Source: Gemmatimonadaceae bacterium (GTDB taxonomy: Bacteria > Gemmatimonadota > Gemmatimonadetes > Gemmatimonadales > Gemmatimonadaceae). Taken from it: a stretch of DNA of 41,370 bases. A program made the position numbers and the translations under genes. Shown in pieces: positions 33,532 through 41,370 of this stretch. Position 1 is the first letter of the stretch; each line of letters begins with the position of its first letter. The notes beneath the pieces are model-generated. The model was not told the origin of the DNA. It ran no database searches and worked only from the letters and a program-made list of their open reading frames with translations. The stretch is from assembly GCA_947457545.1 (NCBI GenBank), contig CANGXD010000021.1, positions 1 through 41,370 of the forward strand, given 5' to 3'.

Positions 33532-34662
33532 TCAGAGGTTGCCGCGCAGTTCCTGCTCGCGCTCGATGCTTTCGAAGAGGGCCCGGAAGTTGCCTTTGCC
33601 GAAGCTCGTCGCGCCCTTTCGCTGAATGATCTCGAAGAACAGCGTGGGGCGATCCTCCACCGGCTTCGTGAAGATCTGCAGCAGGTATCCGTCCGGGTCG
33701 CGGTCCACGAGAATGCCGAGCTTCGCGAGCTCGTCGACCGGTTCGTCGATCTGCCCCACGCGCTCCTGCAATTCGTCGTAGTACGAGGTGGGCACCGACA
33801 GGAACTCGACGCCCCGCTCCTTCAACGCCGTCACCGTGGCCAGGATATCATCGGTCGCCAACGCGAGGTGCTGGGCACCCGGTCCCCCGTAGAAGTCGAG
33901 ATATTCTTCGATCTGCGACTTCTTCTTGCCCGACGCGGGCTCGTTGATGGGGAACTTGATCTTGTCGTTGCCGTTGGCCATGACCTTCGACATGAGCGAC
34001 GAGTATTCGGTGCTGATGTCGGCGTCGTCGAAGGTGATGAGATTGCGGAAGCCGAGCACGTCGCCGTAGTACGCGACCCAGCGGTTCATCTGCCCGAGTT
34101 CGACGTTGCCCACGCAATGGTCGATGTACTTGAGTCCCACGTCGGCCGGCTGATAGTGCGGCGTGACGGGCTTGAAGCCGGGCAGGAACAGGCCGCGATA
34201 GTTGCGGCGCTCGACGAGCGTGTGAATCGTGTCGCCGTACGTACCAATCGCGGCCATCACGATTTCGCCGTCGTCGTCTTTCACGACGTGCGGTTCCTGA
34301 ATGCCGATCGCGCCACGCGCAATAGCGGTCTCGTAGGCGAGACGCGCGTCGTCGACCCAGAGCGCGTAGTCCTTTACGCCGTCGCCATGACGGTGCACGT
34401 GGTCGGCAATGGGTGACGTGGGGGACAGCGCCGTCGTGAGCACCAGGCGAATCTTGCCCTGCTGCATGAGATAGCTGGCGCGGTCGCGCACGCCGGTCTC
34501 GGGGCCGCGGTAGCCGACGAGCGAATAGCCGAAGGCCGCGCGGTAATAGAGACTCGCCTGCTTGGCATTGCCGACGTAGAACTCTACGTAGTCGGTGCCG
34601 TTGATGGGGAAAGCGTCCTGCTCGACGCCCGCTTCGGGGATGGTCAACGTGGCCATGGGCAC
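33532..34662 (-). CDS. hpd: 4-hydroxyphenylpyruvate dioxygenase
   Basis: It converts 4-hydroxyphenylpyruvate to homogentisate, the entry to this degradation route. Two vicinal-oxygen-chelate domains: the N-domain (about 15-160) and the catalytic C-domain with iron ligands His in KYIDHCVGN, His in GAQHLALATDD and Glu in LFFEIIQRKG. The C-terminal FGKGNFRALFESIEREQ helix gates the site. First frame codon is GTG (34662), but ATG at 34656 (MATLTIP) has AGGTG in good position and is preferred. It heads the hpd-hmgA-aminotransferase-GHL10-apaG operon. Confidence 0.96.
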   Translation of the reverse strand: MPMATLTIPEAGVEQDAFPINGTDYVEFYVGNAKQASLYYRAAFGYSLVGYRGPETGVRDRASYLMQQGKIRLVLTTALSPTSPIADHVHRHGDGVKDYALWVDDARLAYETAIARGAIGIQEPHVVKDDDGEIVMAAIGTYGDTIHTLVERRNYRGLFLPGFKPVTPHYQPADVGLKYIDHCVGNVELGQMNRWVAYYGDVLGFRNLITFDDADISTEYSSLMSKVMANGNDKIKFPINEPASGKKKSQIEEYLDFYGGPGAQHLALATDDILATVTALKERGVEFLSVPTSYYDELQERVGQIDEPVDELAKLGILVDRDPDGYLLQIFTKPVEDRPTLFFEIIQRKGATSFGKGNFRALFESIEREQELRGNL

Positions 34663-34821
34663 ACCTGTGGTAGGAAGATGAAAGGAGGTAGACGGAACAC
34701 CACCTGCTTCATCTCAGATGTGCGAACGCGGCAGCGCGCCGATCCAGGCGCGCTCCCGTTGGTCCTCCGAAGGCGGGGTGAGGAACATATCCGAAAGATA
34801 GCGAAGGACGCCGTCCCCTGG

Positions 34822-35148
34822 TTACTGCTTGGCGATGATCCGGTCCTTGATCTTTTCGTACAGCGCCGCACTCAGGATGTTCTTCTGGACCAGCTGGGCC
34901 TTGTTGGCATAGGGGCGGCCACCCACGATTTTGGCGGCGAAGGCCTTCCCGATGCCCGGGATCCCCTCCAACTCGGCCGGCGTCGCCCGGTTGATGTCGA
35001 TCAGCCCGCCAGCGACCGCCGCGGCAGCCGCAGGCTGCACCTTGGCGGGGACGGTGGGCTTGGGCTGTGCGCCCAAGGTGATGGCAGCCAGCGCCACCAG
35101 CGGCAGCGAACGCATTGCAGACGTCAACGCAGAACGGATCGAGATCAT
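34822..35148 (-). CDS. ComEA-like helix-hairpin-helix protein, exported
   Basis: A signal peptide (ALTSAMRSLPLVALAAITLGAQ) is followed by an Ala/Pro linker and two HhH motifs (DINRATPAELEGIPGIGKAFAAKIV and AQLVQKNILSAALYEKIKDRI). ComEA-type proteins bind DNA in the periplasm during natural transformation, though many short versions have no proven role. It follows the acetoacetyl-CoA synthetase gene. The reading frame continues upstream to 35223; ATG 35148 best fits the signal peptide. Confidence 0.8.
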   Translation of the reverse strand: MISIRSALTSAMRSLPLVALAAITLGAQPKPTVPAKVQPAAAAAVAGGLIDINRATPAELEGIPGIGKAFAAKIVGGRPYANKAQLVQKNILSAALYEKIKDRIIAKQ

Positions 35149-35167
35149 GGCAGGCGTGAGTGAAGGG

Positions 35168-37219
35168 TCAACTGCGCAGTTCCGGCAGATTCCGGAACAG
35201 CTCCAACGCGGCTGGATTGGCAAGGGCGTCGATGTTCTTCACCGGACGGCCGTGAATGACTTCGCGCACCGCAAGTTCGGTGATCTTCCCGCTGATCGTT
35301 CGCGGGATATCCGACACGGCCACGATGACTTTGGGCACATGATGCGGGCTCGTGTACTCCCGAATGCGCGTACGGATGGCCCGCTGAAAGTCGTCCGTCA
35401 GCGCGACGCCGTCACGCAGGCGCACAAACAGCACAATGCGCGAATCGGTGCCGCCGCCTGTGCCATGCGCCTGCTCCACCACGAGTGATTCGAGCACGCC
35501 GGGGATCTGCTCCACCTGCCGGTAGATCTCGGCCGTGCCAATACGAACCCCGCCCGGGTTTAGCGTCGCGTCACTGCGCCCGTGAATGATCATCCCGTCG
35601 TGTTCGGTGAGCTCGGCCCAATCGCCATGTCGCCACACGCCGGGTATCTGCTCGAAGTACGCCGCGCGATAGAGCGCCCCATCGGGGTCGTTCCAGAACG
35701 CCACCGGCATGCTGGGAAATGGCTTCGTGCACACCAGCTCACCGGGCGCACCGCGCAGCGGCGTGCCGTCGTCACCAAAGATGTCGACGGCCATGCCAAG
35801 GCCGCGCATCTGCAGCTCGCCACGATAGACAGGGCCCGTGGGATCGCCGAGCGCGAAGCAACTGACGATGTCGGTGCCACCGCTGATGCTCGAGAGCCGC
35901 ACCCGTTCGCCGATGGCGCGTGCCACGTAGTCGTAGCTGTGGGCGGCGAGCGGACTGCCGGTAGAAAGGATGGCGCGCAGCGACGGCAACGGCGCCACCT
36001 CACGGGGCACGACGCCTTCCTTCTCGCACATGGCGAGATACTTGGCGCTTGTCCCGAAAACGGACACCTGCTCCTCGTGCGCCATGCGCCAGAGAATCGT
36101 GGCGTCGGGGGCGAGCGGTGCGCCGTCGTACAGCACCAGCGTGGCCCCTACCGCCAGTCCAGACACGAGCCAGTTCCACATCATCCATCCGCAGGTGGTG
36201 AAGTAGAAGAGCACATCGTTCTCGTGCAGGTCCGTGTGGAGCGCCAGTTCCTTCCAGTGCTGCAACAGGGTACCGCCGGCGCCGTGCACCATGCACTTGG
36301 GCAGTCCCGTTGTGCCGCTCGAGTAGAGGATGTACAACGGATGATCGAACGGGAGCCGCACGAATGCCGGTTCGCGGACCTTTGCATGCGCGGCGAGCAC
36401 GGTGTCGAAACGCTGCGCGTGGGGCATGCCCGGCAGGGCGCTTGCTACATCGAGCGTGCTGTCGACATATGGCACCACCCACACCGCCCGCAGCTGCGGC
36501 AACGCCTGCACGATTTCGCGCAGGCGCGGTACGCAATCGATCTGCTTCCCCGCGTACCAGTATCCGTCGGCGGCCACGAGCACCGTGGGCGCAATCTGGC
36601 CGAAGCGGTCGAGTACCCCCTTGGTCCCGAAGTCAGGGGAGCAACTCGACCAGGTGGCGCCGAGTGAGGCCGCGGCGAGCATCACGACCACCGCCTCCGG
36701 CAGATTGGGAAGCCAGCCCGCCACCCGATCTCCAACACCGACGCCTTGGGCCGCGAGCGCGGTGGCGCACTGTGCCACGCGCACCGCGAGCTCCGCGAAC
36801 GTGATCCGCTGCTGCGCGCCGTGCTCGTTCCACGACACCAGCGCCGGTGCGTCGTCGCGACGGCGCAGCAGCTGTTCGGCGAAGTTGAGACGCGTGTCGG
36901 TAAACCATCGCGGCCCTTCCCAACCGGTCGCGCTCTGGTGCGGCGGTCGCATGACCGCGCCGTCGGTGAGCACTGCCGTCCACGGCGCCTCGGGGGTTCC
37001 CGGCCCATCGGCGGCAATGCCCGCCGCGCGCCAGACCTCGGCCCAGAACGCTTCGGGGTGCTCGACCGACCAGCGCTGCAACGTATGCGCATCGTGCACC
37101 CTGGGCGGCACGACCCCACGCGCCACGAGACCGGTGCGAAACGCCGTCAGCCGCGCCGACCCGACGTCGTATGCGGTGGGCGTCCAGATGGCGGCCCCAC
37201 CAACCGGCTCAGTCGACAT
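35168..37219 (-). CDS. aacS: Acetoacetyl-CoA synthetase
   Basis: It activates acetoacetate with ATP and CoA to acetoacetyl-CoA. AMP-forming family motifs: [20 protein letters not shown] (A3), [48 protein letters not shown] (A7-A8) and [14 protein letters not shown] with the C-terminal catalytic Lys. Length 683 and the N-terminal ACAS_N-like domain fit the family. Acetoacetate is a product of the neighbouring tyrosine pathway. It overlaps the preceding small gene by 11 nt. Confidence 0.93.
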   Translation of the reverse strand: MSTEPVGGAAIWTPTAYDVGSARLTAFRTGLVARGVVPPRVHDAHTLQRWSVEHPEAFWAEVWRAAGIAADGPGTPEAPWTAVLTDGAVMRPPHQSATGWEGPRWFTDTRLNFAEQLLRRRDDAPALVSWNEHGAQQRITFAELAVRVAQCATALAAQGVGVGDRVAGWLPNLPEAVVVMLAAASLGATWSSCSPDFGTKGVLDRFGQIAPTVLVAADGYWYAGKQIDCVPRLREIVQALPQLRAVWVVPYVDSTLDVASALPGMPHAQRFDTVLAAHAKVREPAFVRLPFDHPLYILYSSGTTGLPKCMVHGAGGTLLQHWKELALHTDLHENDVLFYFTTCGWMMWNWLVSGLAVGATLVLYDGAPLAPDATILWRMAHEEQVSVFGTSAKYLAMCEKEGVVPREVAPLPSLRAILSTGSPLAAHSYDYVARAIGERVRLSSISGGTDIVSCFALGDPTGPVYRGELQMRGLGMAVDIFGDDGTPLRGAPGELVCTKPFPSMPVAFWNDPDGALYRAAYFEQIPGVWRHGDWAELTEHDGMIIHGRSDATLNPGGVRIGTAEIYRQVEQIPGVLESLVVEQAHGTGGGTDSRIVLFVRLRDGVALTDDFQRAIRTRIREYTSPHHVPKVIVAVSDIPRTISGKITELAVREVIHGRPVKNIDALANPAALELFRNLPELRS

Positions 37220-37568
37220 GCTTCACTTCTTCCCGCGCGAGCATGACGGCATGACACGATGGACCATGCGCTTCACAGTACCAGCCATGTCGATCATGGA
37301 AGACCAGATGCGGCGCGTCGTTGGGACGCGGACGCACGCGCACCAGATGTTCGACGCCCGTGCGCGGCCCCACGATGGCCTTCGCGTCGAGCACATCGAC
37401 CACCGGCTTGACCGGAAAGAGGTCAAGCTGCGGTGGCGCAATGTGCGAGAGCGCATCGGTGGTCGATGCCTTGCGCGGCGCCTTGACGGCGCGTTTGGGG
37501 GTGGTCACCGGCGGGGAGTGACGCGCGGCAGGAACCGAATGTTCGGGAACATGCTCAATGGTCGCCAA
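37209..37568 (-). CDS. Hypothetical small protein in the acyl-activation operon
   Basis: About 119 aa, in the gap between two AMP-ligase genes and overlapping both. The N-terminal half is Pro/Lys-rich and probably disordered; the C-terminal part HLVFHDRHGWYCEAHGPSCHAVML has two Cys and several His that could bind metal. The start is uncertain: TTG 37568 has GAAGGA upstream; longer frames reach 37640 but run far into the upstream gene. No family recognised. Confidence 0.6.
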   Translation of the reverse strand: MATIEHVPEHSVPAARHSPPVTTPKRAVKAPRKASTTDALSHIAPPQLDLFPVKPVVDVLDAKAIVGPRTGVEHLVRVRPRPNDAPHLVFHDRHGWYCEAHGPSCHAVMLAREEVKHVD

Positions 37569-39186
37569 CGCGGGCGTCCTTCGCCAGCGGGTGCGCGTTC
37601 GTGCGCGCGTTGGGGTGCGCGCCGGGCGGCTCCACGGCACGAGCGACGGCCACGAGCCGTGCGGCGGCCACGCGGTCGACCTTGCCGTTGGCCAAGGTGG
37701 GGAGCTGCTCTACAAACGTGAGCTCACGAGGAATTTTGTAGCCCGCCAGCCGTGCGCGCAGCGCCGCCAGAATGCCATGCCGATCCCGGTGCCCGGGCAG
37801 CGCGACCACCAGCGCGTGCCCTACTTCCCCCCACGTGTCGTCGGCGACGCCTGTGACCAACGCCGCATCGACTCCCGGGCAGTCGAGCAGCGCGGCCTCC
37901 ACCTCACCGGGATAGACGTTTTCGCCGCCCGAAATGAACATCTCGCGGCGCCGACCGCGCAGCCGATAGAGTCCGTCTGCGTCCACGGCTGCGAGATCGC
38001 CGGTTTGCAGCCAGCCGTCGGCAGTAAACGCATTGGCCGTCTCGTCCGGCGACGGGAAGTACCCGCCGAACAGTTGCGGCCCACGCAGTTGGAGCTCGCC
38101 AGTTTCGCCAACGCCGGCAGTGGTGCCGTCGGTGCCGACGAGGCGCACGGACAGACGCGGCAGCGGCCGCCCCACGGTGTCCGGGAACTCGCGTGCAATC
38201 TCGTCGGTCGTGGTGAAGCAATTGGGGCCGCACTCGGTGAGGCCATACGCATCGCGAATACGGTAGCCAGCTTCACGTACCGCACGCTGCAGCGACGGCG
38301 CACAGTGGGCGCCGCCGGAGATGAAGGTGCGGAGTAAGGGCACCGGGCGCCCCCAGTCGGGTGCCCGCCGTAGCCACTCCAGTTGCGTCGGGACGACAAA
38401 GACCATCGTGACGCGATGCCGCTCAAGCAGTTCGAGCATCGTCGCCGCGTGAAAGGGACCGAGAATCACGACGGTTCCGCCGCAGTACCAGAGCGGCGTG
38501 GCAAAGACGTGCCACCCACTGGTATGAAAAAACGGGGTGGCCACGGCGCCGCAATCGTGCGCGCTCAACGCCCACCCGTCTATCGTATCGATCGCGTTGA
38601 ACACGAGCTGCCGGTGCGGCACCATGACTCCCTTGGGCGCGCCGTTACTCCCGGACGTATAGAGCAGCATGGTGGGGTGCAGCGGCGTGATGGCGTGTGC
38701 AACGGTAGCCGCCGACGAACGCGTGCCTGCCGATATCGTTTCGAGCAACGCCGGTACATCGCCATCGAGATCGACCCACCGCGCCGCATTGCGCGCGTCG
38801 TCGTTGAGCGCGCGGAAGGCGTGCTCACCGAAAATCACGGTGGGGGTGGCATCGCTGAGCACGCGAGACAGCTCCACCGCCGACAGACGCCAATTGAGAG
38901 GCACTAGTACGGCGCCGCGGCGGATGCACGCCAGGAACAGCGGCACGAACGCATACCGGTTGTGCGCGAGCACCGCGACACGATCGCCGAGCACGACACC
39001 GAGTTGCGTGAGCAACTGCGCATAGCGCTCCGCGTCCGCATGCACGTCGGCATAGCTGTACGACTGCCCCGTGCCGGCGTCGATGACCGCGGTGCGCGCT
39101 GGAGCCACGTCGGCCCAATGCGCGATGGAGTCGTACAGCGCCCCCTGCGGCGAAGGCATGCCGGTATCCATAGGCTTTTCCGTCAT
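37555..39186 (-). CDS. Acyl-CoA synthetase (AMP-forming)
   Basis: An ANL-superfamily acyl-CoA ligase: LLYTSGSNGAPKGVMVPH (A3 loop), FFHTSGWHVFATPLW, DAYGLTECGPNCF (A5), GELQLRGPQLFGGYFPSPDETANAF, DGWLQTGDLAAVDADGLYRLRGR and FVEQLPTLANGKVDR with the terminal Lys. Similar to medium/long-chain or 3-methylmercaptopropionyl-type ligases; the substrate cannot be read from sequence. Met at 39186 is chosen since the frame upstream overlaps the KAS III-like gene; it begins 10 nt after that stop. Confidence 0.88.
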   Translation of the reverse strand: MTEKPMDTGMPSPQGALYDSIAHWADVAPARTAVIDAGTGQSYSYADVHADAERYAQLLTQLGVVLGDRVAVLAHNRYAFVPLFLACIRRGAVLVPLNWRLSAVELSRVLSDATPTVIFGEHAFRALNDDARNAARWVDLDGDVPALLETISAGTRSSAATVAHAITPLHPTMLLYTSGSNGAPKGVMVPHRQLVFNAIDTIDGWALSAHDCGAVATPFFHTSGWHVFATPLWYCGGTVVILGPFHAATMLELLERHRVTMVFVVPTQLEWLRRAPDWGRPVPLLRTFISGGAHCAPSLQRAVREAGYRIRDAYGLTECGPNCFTTTDEIAREFPDTVGRPLPRLSVRLVGTDGTTAGVGETGELQLRGPQLFGGYFPSPDETANAFTADGWLQTGDLAAVDADGLYRLRGRRREMFISGGENVYPGEVEAALLDCPGVDAALVTGVADDTWGEVGHALVVALPGHRDRHGILAALRARLAGYKIPRELTFVEQLPTLANGKVDRVAAARLVAVARAVEPPGAHPNARTNAHPLAKDARVGDH

Positions 39187-39196
39187 GGTACGCGAC

Positions 39197-40255
39197 TCAC
39201 TCTGCCGCCTGGCGCGCGGTGGTGTGCCAGCGCAGTGCGATCGCGCCCATGGCCAGTCCGACGCCATGCTCGACGCCGAGCACCAGCGCGCCATCGGACA
39301 ATCGCCCGGAACGCGCGAGGTCGTCCAACGCTATCGGCAGTCCGGCGGCACCGGTATAGCCGTGCCGGTCGCGCACGTTGTGCACGCGGTCGGTGGCGAT
39401 GCCAGCGGCCTGCAGCCCTTCGTCGACCGCGCTGTTGGCGAACTGCGACCAGAGCAGCCACTGCACCTCGTCGGCGGTGGCGTGTGCGCCGGTGAGCACC
39501 TGCGACGTGAGCGCGTGCCACGCCTGCTCGTCGAGCGCGCCGGGAAACTGTGCGGTGACGCGCAGGGTGTTCTGCAAGCCCGCTTCGAGGACCGCCTTCG
39601 TGATGGGCGTCCGCGCGCCACCGGCAAAGATCCCCATGTCATGACTGCGGCGACCGTCGGTCACGAGCGCGGTGGCAAGCACGCCATCCATTGGCTCACC
39701 GGGCACCGACTCGAACGCTTCGAGCAGTACGGCCCCTGCACCATCGGCGACCACACACACCGTGCGGTGGTCGTGCACGTCGAGATACCGGGACATCGCC
39801 GAGACGCCCACCACGAGCACCCGTGTATAGCGCATATCGGCACGCAGATATGTCCATGCCAGATCGACGGCCGCGACGAAGCCGGCCCCCCCGGCGTTCA
39901 CGTCGAACGCGACCGCATGCGACATGGCGAGACGTCCCTGCACCACGACGGCCGTCGACGGGGTGACGAACTCCGGCGTGTCCGTTGCGACGACGAGCAG
40001 GTCGATCTGCGCGGGCTGCAGCTGCGCCGCCTCGAGCGCGGCATGGGCCGCCGCTTCGGCCAAGTCGGCGGTGCTCTCATCGAAGGCACACCAGCGACGC
40101 TCCACGATGTCGCCCGCGTCGTCAGCCAATGCGTCCAGCGGTTCCCCCAGCATGGCGGCAACCTCGGCATTCGTGATCACCCGCGACGGCAGCGCGCTCC
40201 CGGTGCCGGTGATCCTGACGCGACGGGGTCCCGTCATACGCTCTTCGATGTGCAT
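39197..40255 (-). CDS. KAS III (FabH)-like protein lacking the catalytic triad
   Basis: The thiolase fold of ketoacyl-ACP synthase III is clear: ITGTGSALPSRVITNAEV, ERRWCAFDESTADLAEAA, LLVVATDTPEFVTPSTA, FDVNAGGAGFVAAVDLAWTYL, RTVCVVADGAGAVLLE, and GYTGAAGLPIALDDLARSG. Yet the Cys of the usual NAACSGF is Gly123, the His of HQAN is Gln271 and the Asn of GNTSAAS is Tyr300. So normal condensing chemistry is not expected. The reading frame is clean and the gene is tightly packed before an acyl-CoA synthetase. It may be a partner subunit, as PqsB is for PqsC. Starts at 40255 or 40237 are possible. Confidence 0.85.
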   Translation of the reverse strand: MHIEERMTGPRRVRITGTGSALPSRVITNAEVAAMLGEPLDALADDAGDIVERRWCAFDESTADLAEAAAHAALEAAQLQPAQIDLLVVATDTPEFVTPSTAVVVQGRLAMSHAVAFDVNAGGAGFVAAVDLAWTYLRADMRYTRVLVVGVSAMSRYLDVHDHRTVCVVADGAGAVLLEAFESVPGEPMDGVLATALVTDGRRSHDMGIFAGGARTPITKAVLEAGLQNTLRVTAQFPGALDEQAWHALTSQVLTGAHATADEVQWLLWSQFANSAVDEGLQAAGIATDRVHNVRDRHGYTGAAGLPIALDDLARSGRLSDGALVLGVEHGVGLAMGAIALRWHTTARQAAE

Positions 40256-40293
40256 CGGGGGCAGGTCGGATGCGAAAAAGTCACACGGGTGCA

Positions 40294-40323
40294 GCAGAAG
40301 GCGCGACGGCAGAAGGCGCGACG
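40294..40323. repeat. 15-bp perfect tandem duplication
   Basis: GCAGAAGGCGCGACG is repeated twice back to back, in the intergenic space between the divergent KAS III-like and LysM genes. It could be a regulator-binding pair or a replication-slippage product. Confidence 0.75.
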
Positions 40324-40408
40324 GCACGCGGCGCACGGACGTCCGAGGCAAAAGCGTCGCGACGAGCACAGGGTTCCACGGTGGACCCTCCTGCCGGTAG
40401 CTTGCAGT

Positions 40409-41218
40409 ATGGGCTCCACCGGGGTGACGAAAGAATGGCTGACGGCTGCCGCGCCGCCAGTGCGTCGGCAGCGCTCGCTCTGGGTGCGCGTGCTGGTCGC
40501 CCTGACGTCCACGACGGCGCTGCTGGCCACGGCCGCCCTGGTCGCGGCGGCGGCGATCATTCCGCCGGTAGGCGCTCGACGGACCGCTCGCGAGGCCGCC
40601 CTGCGAGAGGTCCAGTCGTCGATGAGCGACGGCGAGCGCGTGGTGGCGCAGGCGTTTGCGTCGCAGCGTCGCTGGACGGACATGTGGCGCGAGTCCTTCG
40701 GCGTCGTGGTGGCGACGGACCGCCGGCTGCTGTACGTGGGCGCGCCCCCTACCCCGTTACTGCGTCCGCGCGACGACGGACCGTTGGAGCTGCTGGTCGA
40801 GAGCTATCCGTACGACGCCGCGTTCACGCTCGATCCGCGCACGATCTTTCGTGGCCGCGGACGCGGACTCGTGCTCCGCACCCCGGTCGCGCAGGTGGAC
40901 TTCATCGTGGACGATGCGTCGTGGGCGGATGCACAGCGGGTGGCGCGGGCCAGTGCGGAGGCGCGTGGCGTCGTGACGCGGGAACAGCAGGCGCTCGACC
41001 GGACCATTCAGGCGGCGCCGCGGCGCGCCGAAGAGTACATGCCCTACGTGGTACGCCGCGGCGAAACACTCACCGGCCTCGCCGCACGATTCCGTACGAC
41101 CCCGGACGTGTTGCGACAGCTCAATCGCTTGCAAACCGACGCGATTCAGGCGGGGCAACGACTACGGGTGCCGAAGGTCGCGCCAGACAACGCGCCACCG
41201 CCGACACCCGAGTTGTAA
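40409..41218 (+). CDS. Membrane-anchored LysM-domain protein
   Basis: Starts MGSTGVTKEW at ATG 40409. One N-terminal membrane helix (about 28-50, LWVRVLVALTSTTALLATAALVA) anchors it. The middle domain (about 60-195) is unrecognised, with a PH-like beta pattern (ESFGVVVATDRRLLYVG). The C-terminus is a LysM motif, YVVRRGETLTGLAARFRTTPDVLRQLNRL...IQAGQRLRVP, which binds peptidoglycan. 269 aa. The same frame is open upstream to 39071, but that part is antisense to the KAS III gene. Confidence 0.8.
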   Translation: MGSTGVTKEWLTAAAPPVRRQRSLWVRVLVALTSTTALLATAALVAAAAIIPPVGARRTAREAALREVQSSMSDGERVVAQAFASQRRWTDMWRESFGVVVATDRRLLYVGAPPTPLLRPRDDGPLELLVESYPYDAAFTLDPRTIFRGRGRGLVLRTPVAQVDFIVDDASWADAQRVARASAEARGVVTREQQALDRTIQAAPRRAEEYMPYVVRRGETLTGLAARFRTTPDVLRQLNRLQTDAIQAGQRLRVPKVAPDNAPPPTPEL

Positions 41219-41220
41219 CG

Positions 41221-41234
41221 CGGGCGAACGCCCG
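41221..41234. terminator. Small hairpin between convergent genes
   Basis: CGGGC, GAAC, GCCCG form a 5-bp stem between the LysM stop and the convergent synthase stop. No U-tract, so weak. Confidence 0.3.
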
Positions 41235-41237
41235 GAC

Positions 41238-41370
41238 TTACTGTCCGAGGACGATCGCAAACACGAGCGGGGCGACGATGCTCGCGTCGGACTCGATGAT
41301 GAACTTGGGCGTATCGATGGCCAGCTTGCCCCACGTGATCTTCTCGTTGGGCACCGCGCCCGAGTACGAG
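41238..41370 (-). CDS. Deoxyhypusine synthase homologue (C-terminal 44 residues)
   Basis: The partial frame reads SYSGAVPNEKITWGKLAID and ends FAIVLGQ. It matches the C-terminal NAD/active-site end of deoxyhypusine synthase, where WGK carries the catalytic Lys and DASIVAPLVFA the following helix. Bacterial homologues are thought to act in polyamine (for example homospermidine) metabolism rather than on EF-P or eIF5A; not decidable here. The rest lies beyond the window. Confidence 0.85.
   Translation of the reverse strand, partial: SYSGAVPNEKITWGKLAIDTPKFIIESDASIVAPLVFAIVLGQ

Noticed and set aside
39071-40408. N-terminal extension of the LysM reading frame.
   Set aside because: Antisense to the KAS III-like gene; the real start at 40409 is followed by the membrane helix.

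Overview
The window is a high-GC bacterial chromosome segment. The core genes (infA, efp, a tesA/ybbAP-type locus, many lipoproteins, a deoxyhypusine-synthase homologue, a GHL10-type lipoprotein beside apaG) and the GC-rich coding style fit Gemmatimonadota. That assignment is an inference from style and gene content; no rRNA is present to prove it.

Layout. (1) About 1-12,670 is an accessory region that looks like an integrative element. A P4-type tyrosine integrase has its 5' end replaced by an IS21-like terminus. Next comes a complete type I restriction-modification operon on the minus strand (hsdM-hsdS-hsdR) followed by two accessory genes: an unrecognised 168-aa protein and a zinc-ribbon protein with a nucleoside-deoxyribosyltransferase/TIR-like domain. 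A nearly gene-free stretch follows, then a minus-strand replication module (AlpA-like HTH, PC4-like ssDNA-binding protein, Prim-Pol/PriCT primase, DUF3987 ATPase). The region ends at tRNA-Gly(CCC). (2) 12,671-15,950 is core DNA: a spinster-type MFS transporter with a nitroreductase, a FEN-type 5'-3' exonuclease, and a small basic protein with a strong terminator. (3) 15,973-18,528 is a 2.5-kb mini-island bounded by perfect 33-bp direct repeats of the 3' end of tRNA-Thr(CGT). It carries a small secreted-protein gene pair and an integrase interrupted by an in-frame amber codon. (4) 18,498-20,130 holds a cluster of seven tRNA genes (Thr, Leu, Asp, Glu, Glu, Trp, His) downstream of efp. (5) 20,275-28,957 holds a TesA-like lipase divergent from an ABC transporter, lipoprotein, TPR, infA and SDR genes. 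(6) 28,976-34,662 is a minus-strand operon for tyrosine degradation: hpd, hmgA, an aminotransferase, a GHL10 glycoside-hydrolase-like lipoprotein and apaG. (7) 34,822-40,255 holds a ComEA-like helix-hairpin-helix protein and an acyl-activation operon: a KAS III homologue lacking all three catalytic residues, an acyl-CoA synthetase, a small protein and acetoacetyl-CoA synthetase. (8) The end holds a LysM protein and the C-terminus of a deoxyhypusine synthase homologue.

How the parts fit. Homogentisate breakdown yields fumarate and acetoacetate, and acetoacetyl-CoA synthetase a few genes upstream can activate the acetoacetate, so regions 6 and 7 probably feed one another. The items most worth pursuing are the type I R-M operon with its NDT/TIR-like companion, the catalytically stripped KAS III, the 2.5-kb tRNA-Thr mini-island, the unusual primase motifs, and a candidate short RNA inside the replication module.
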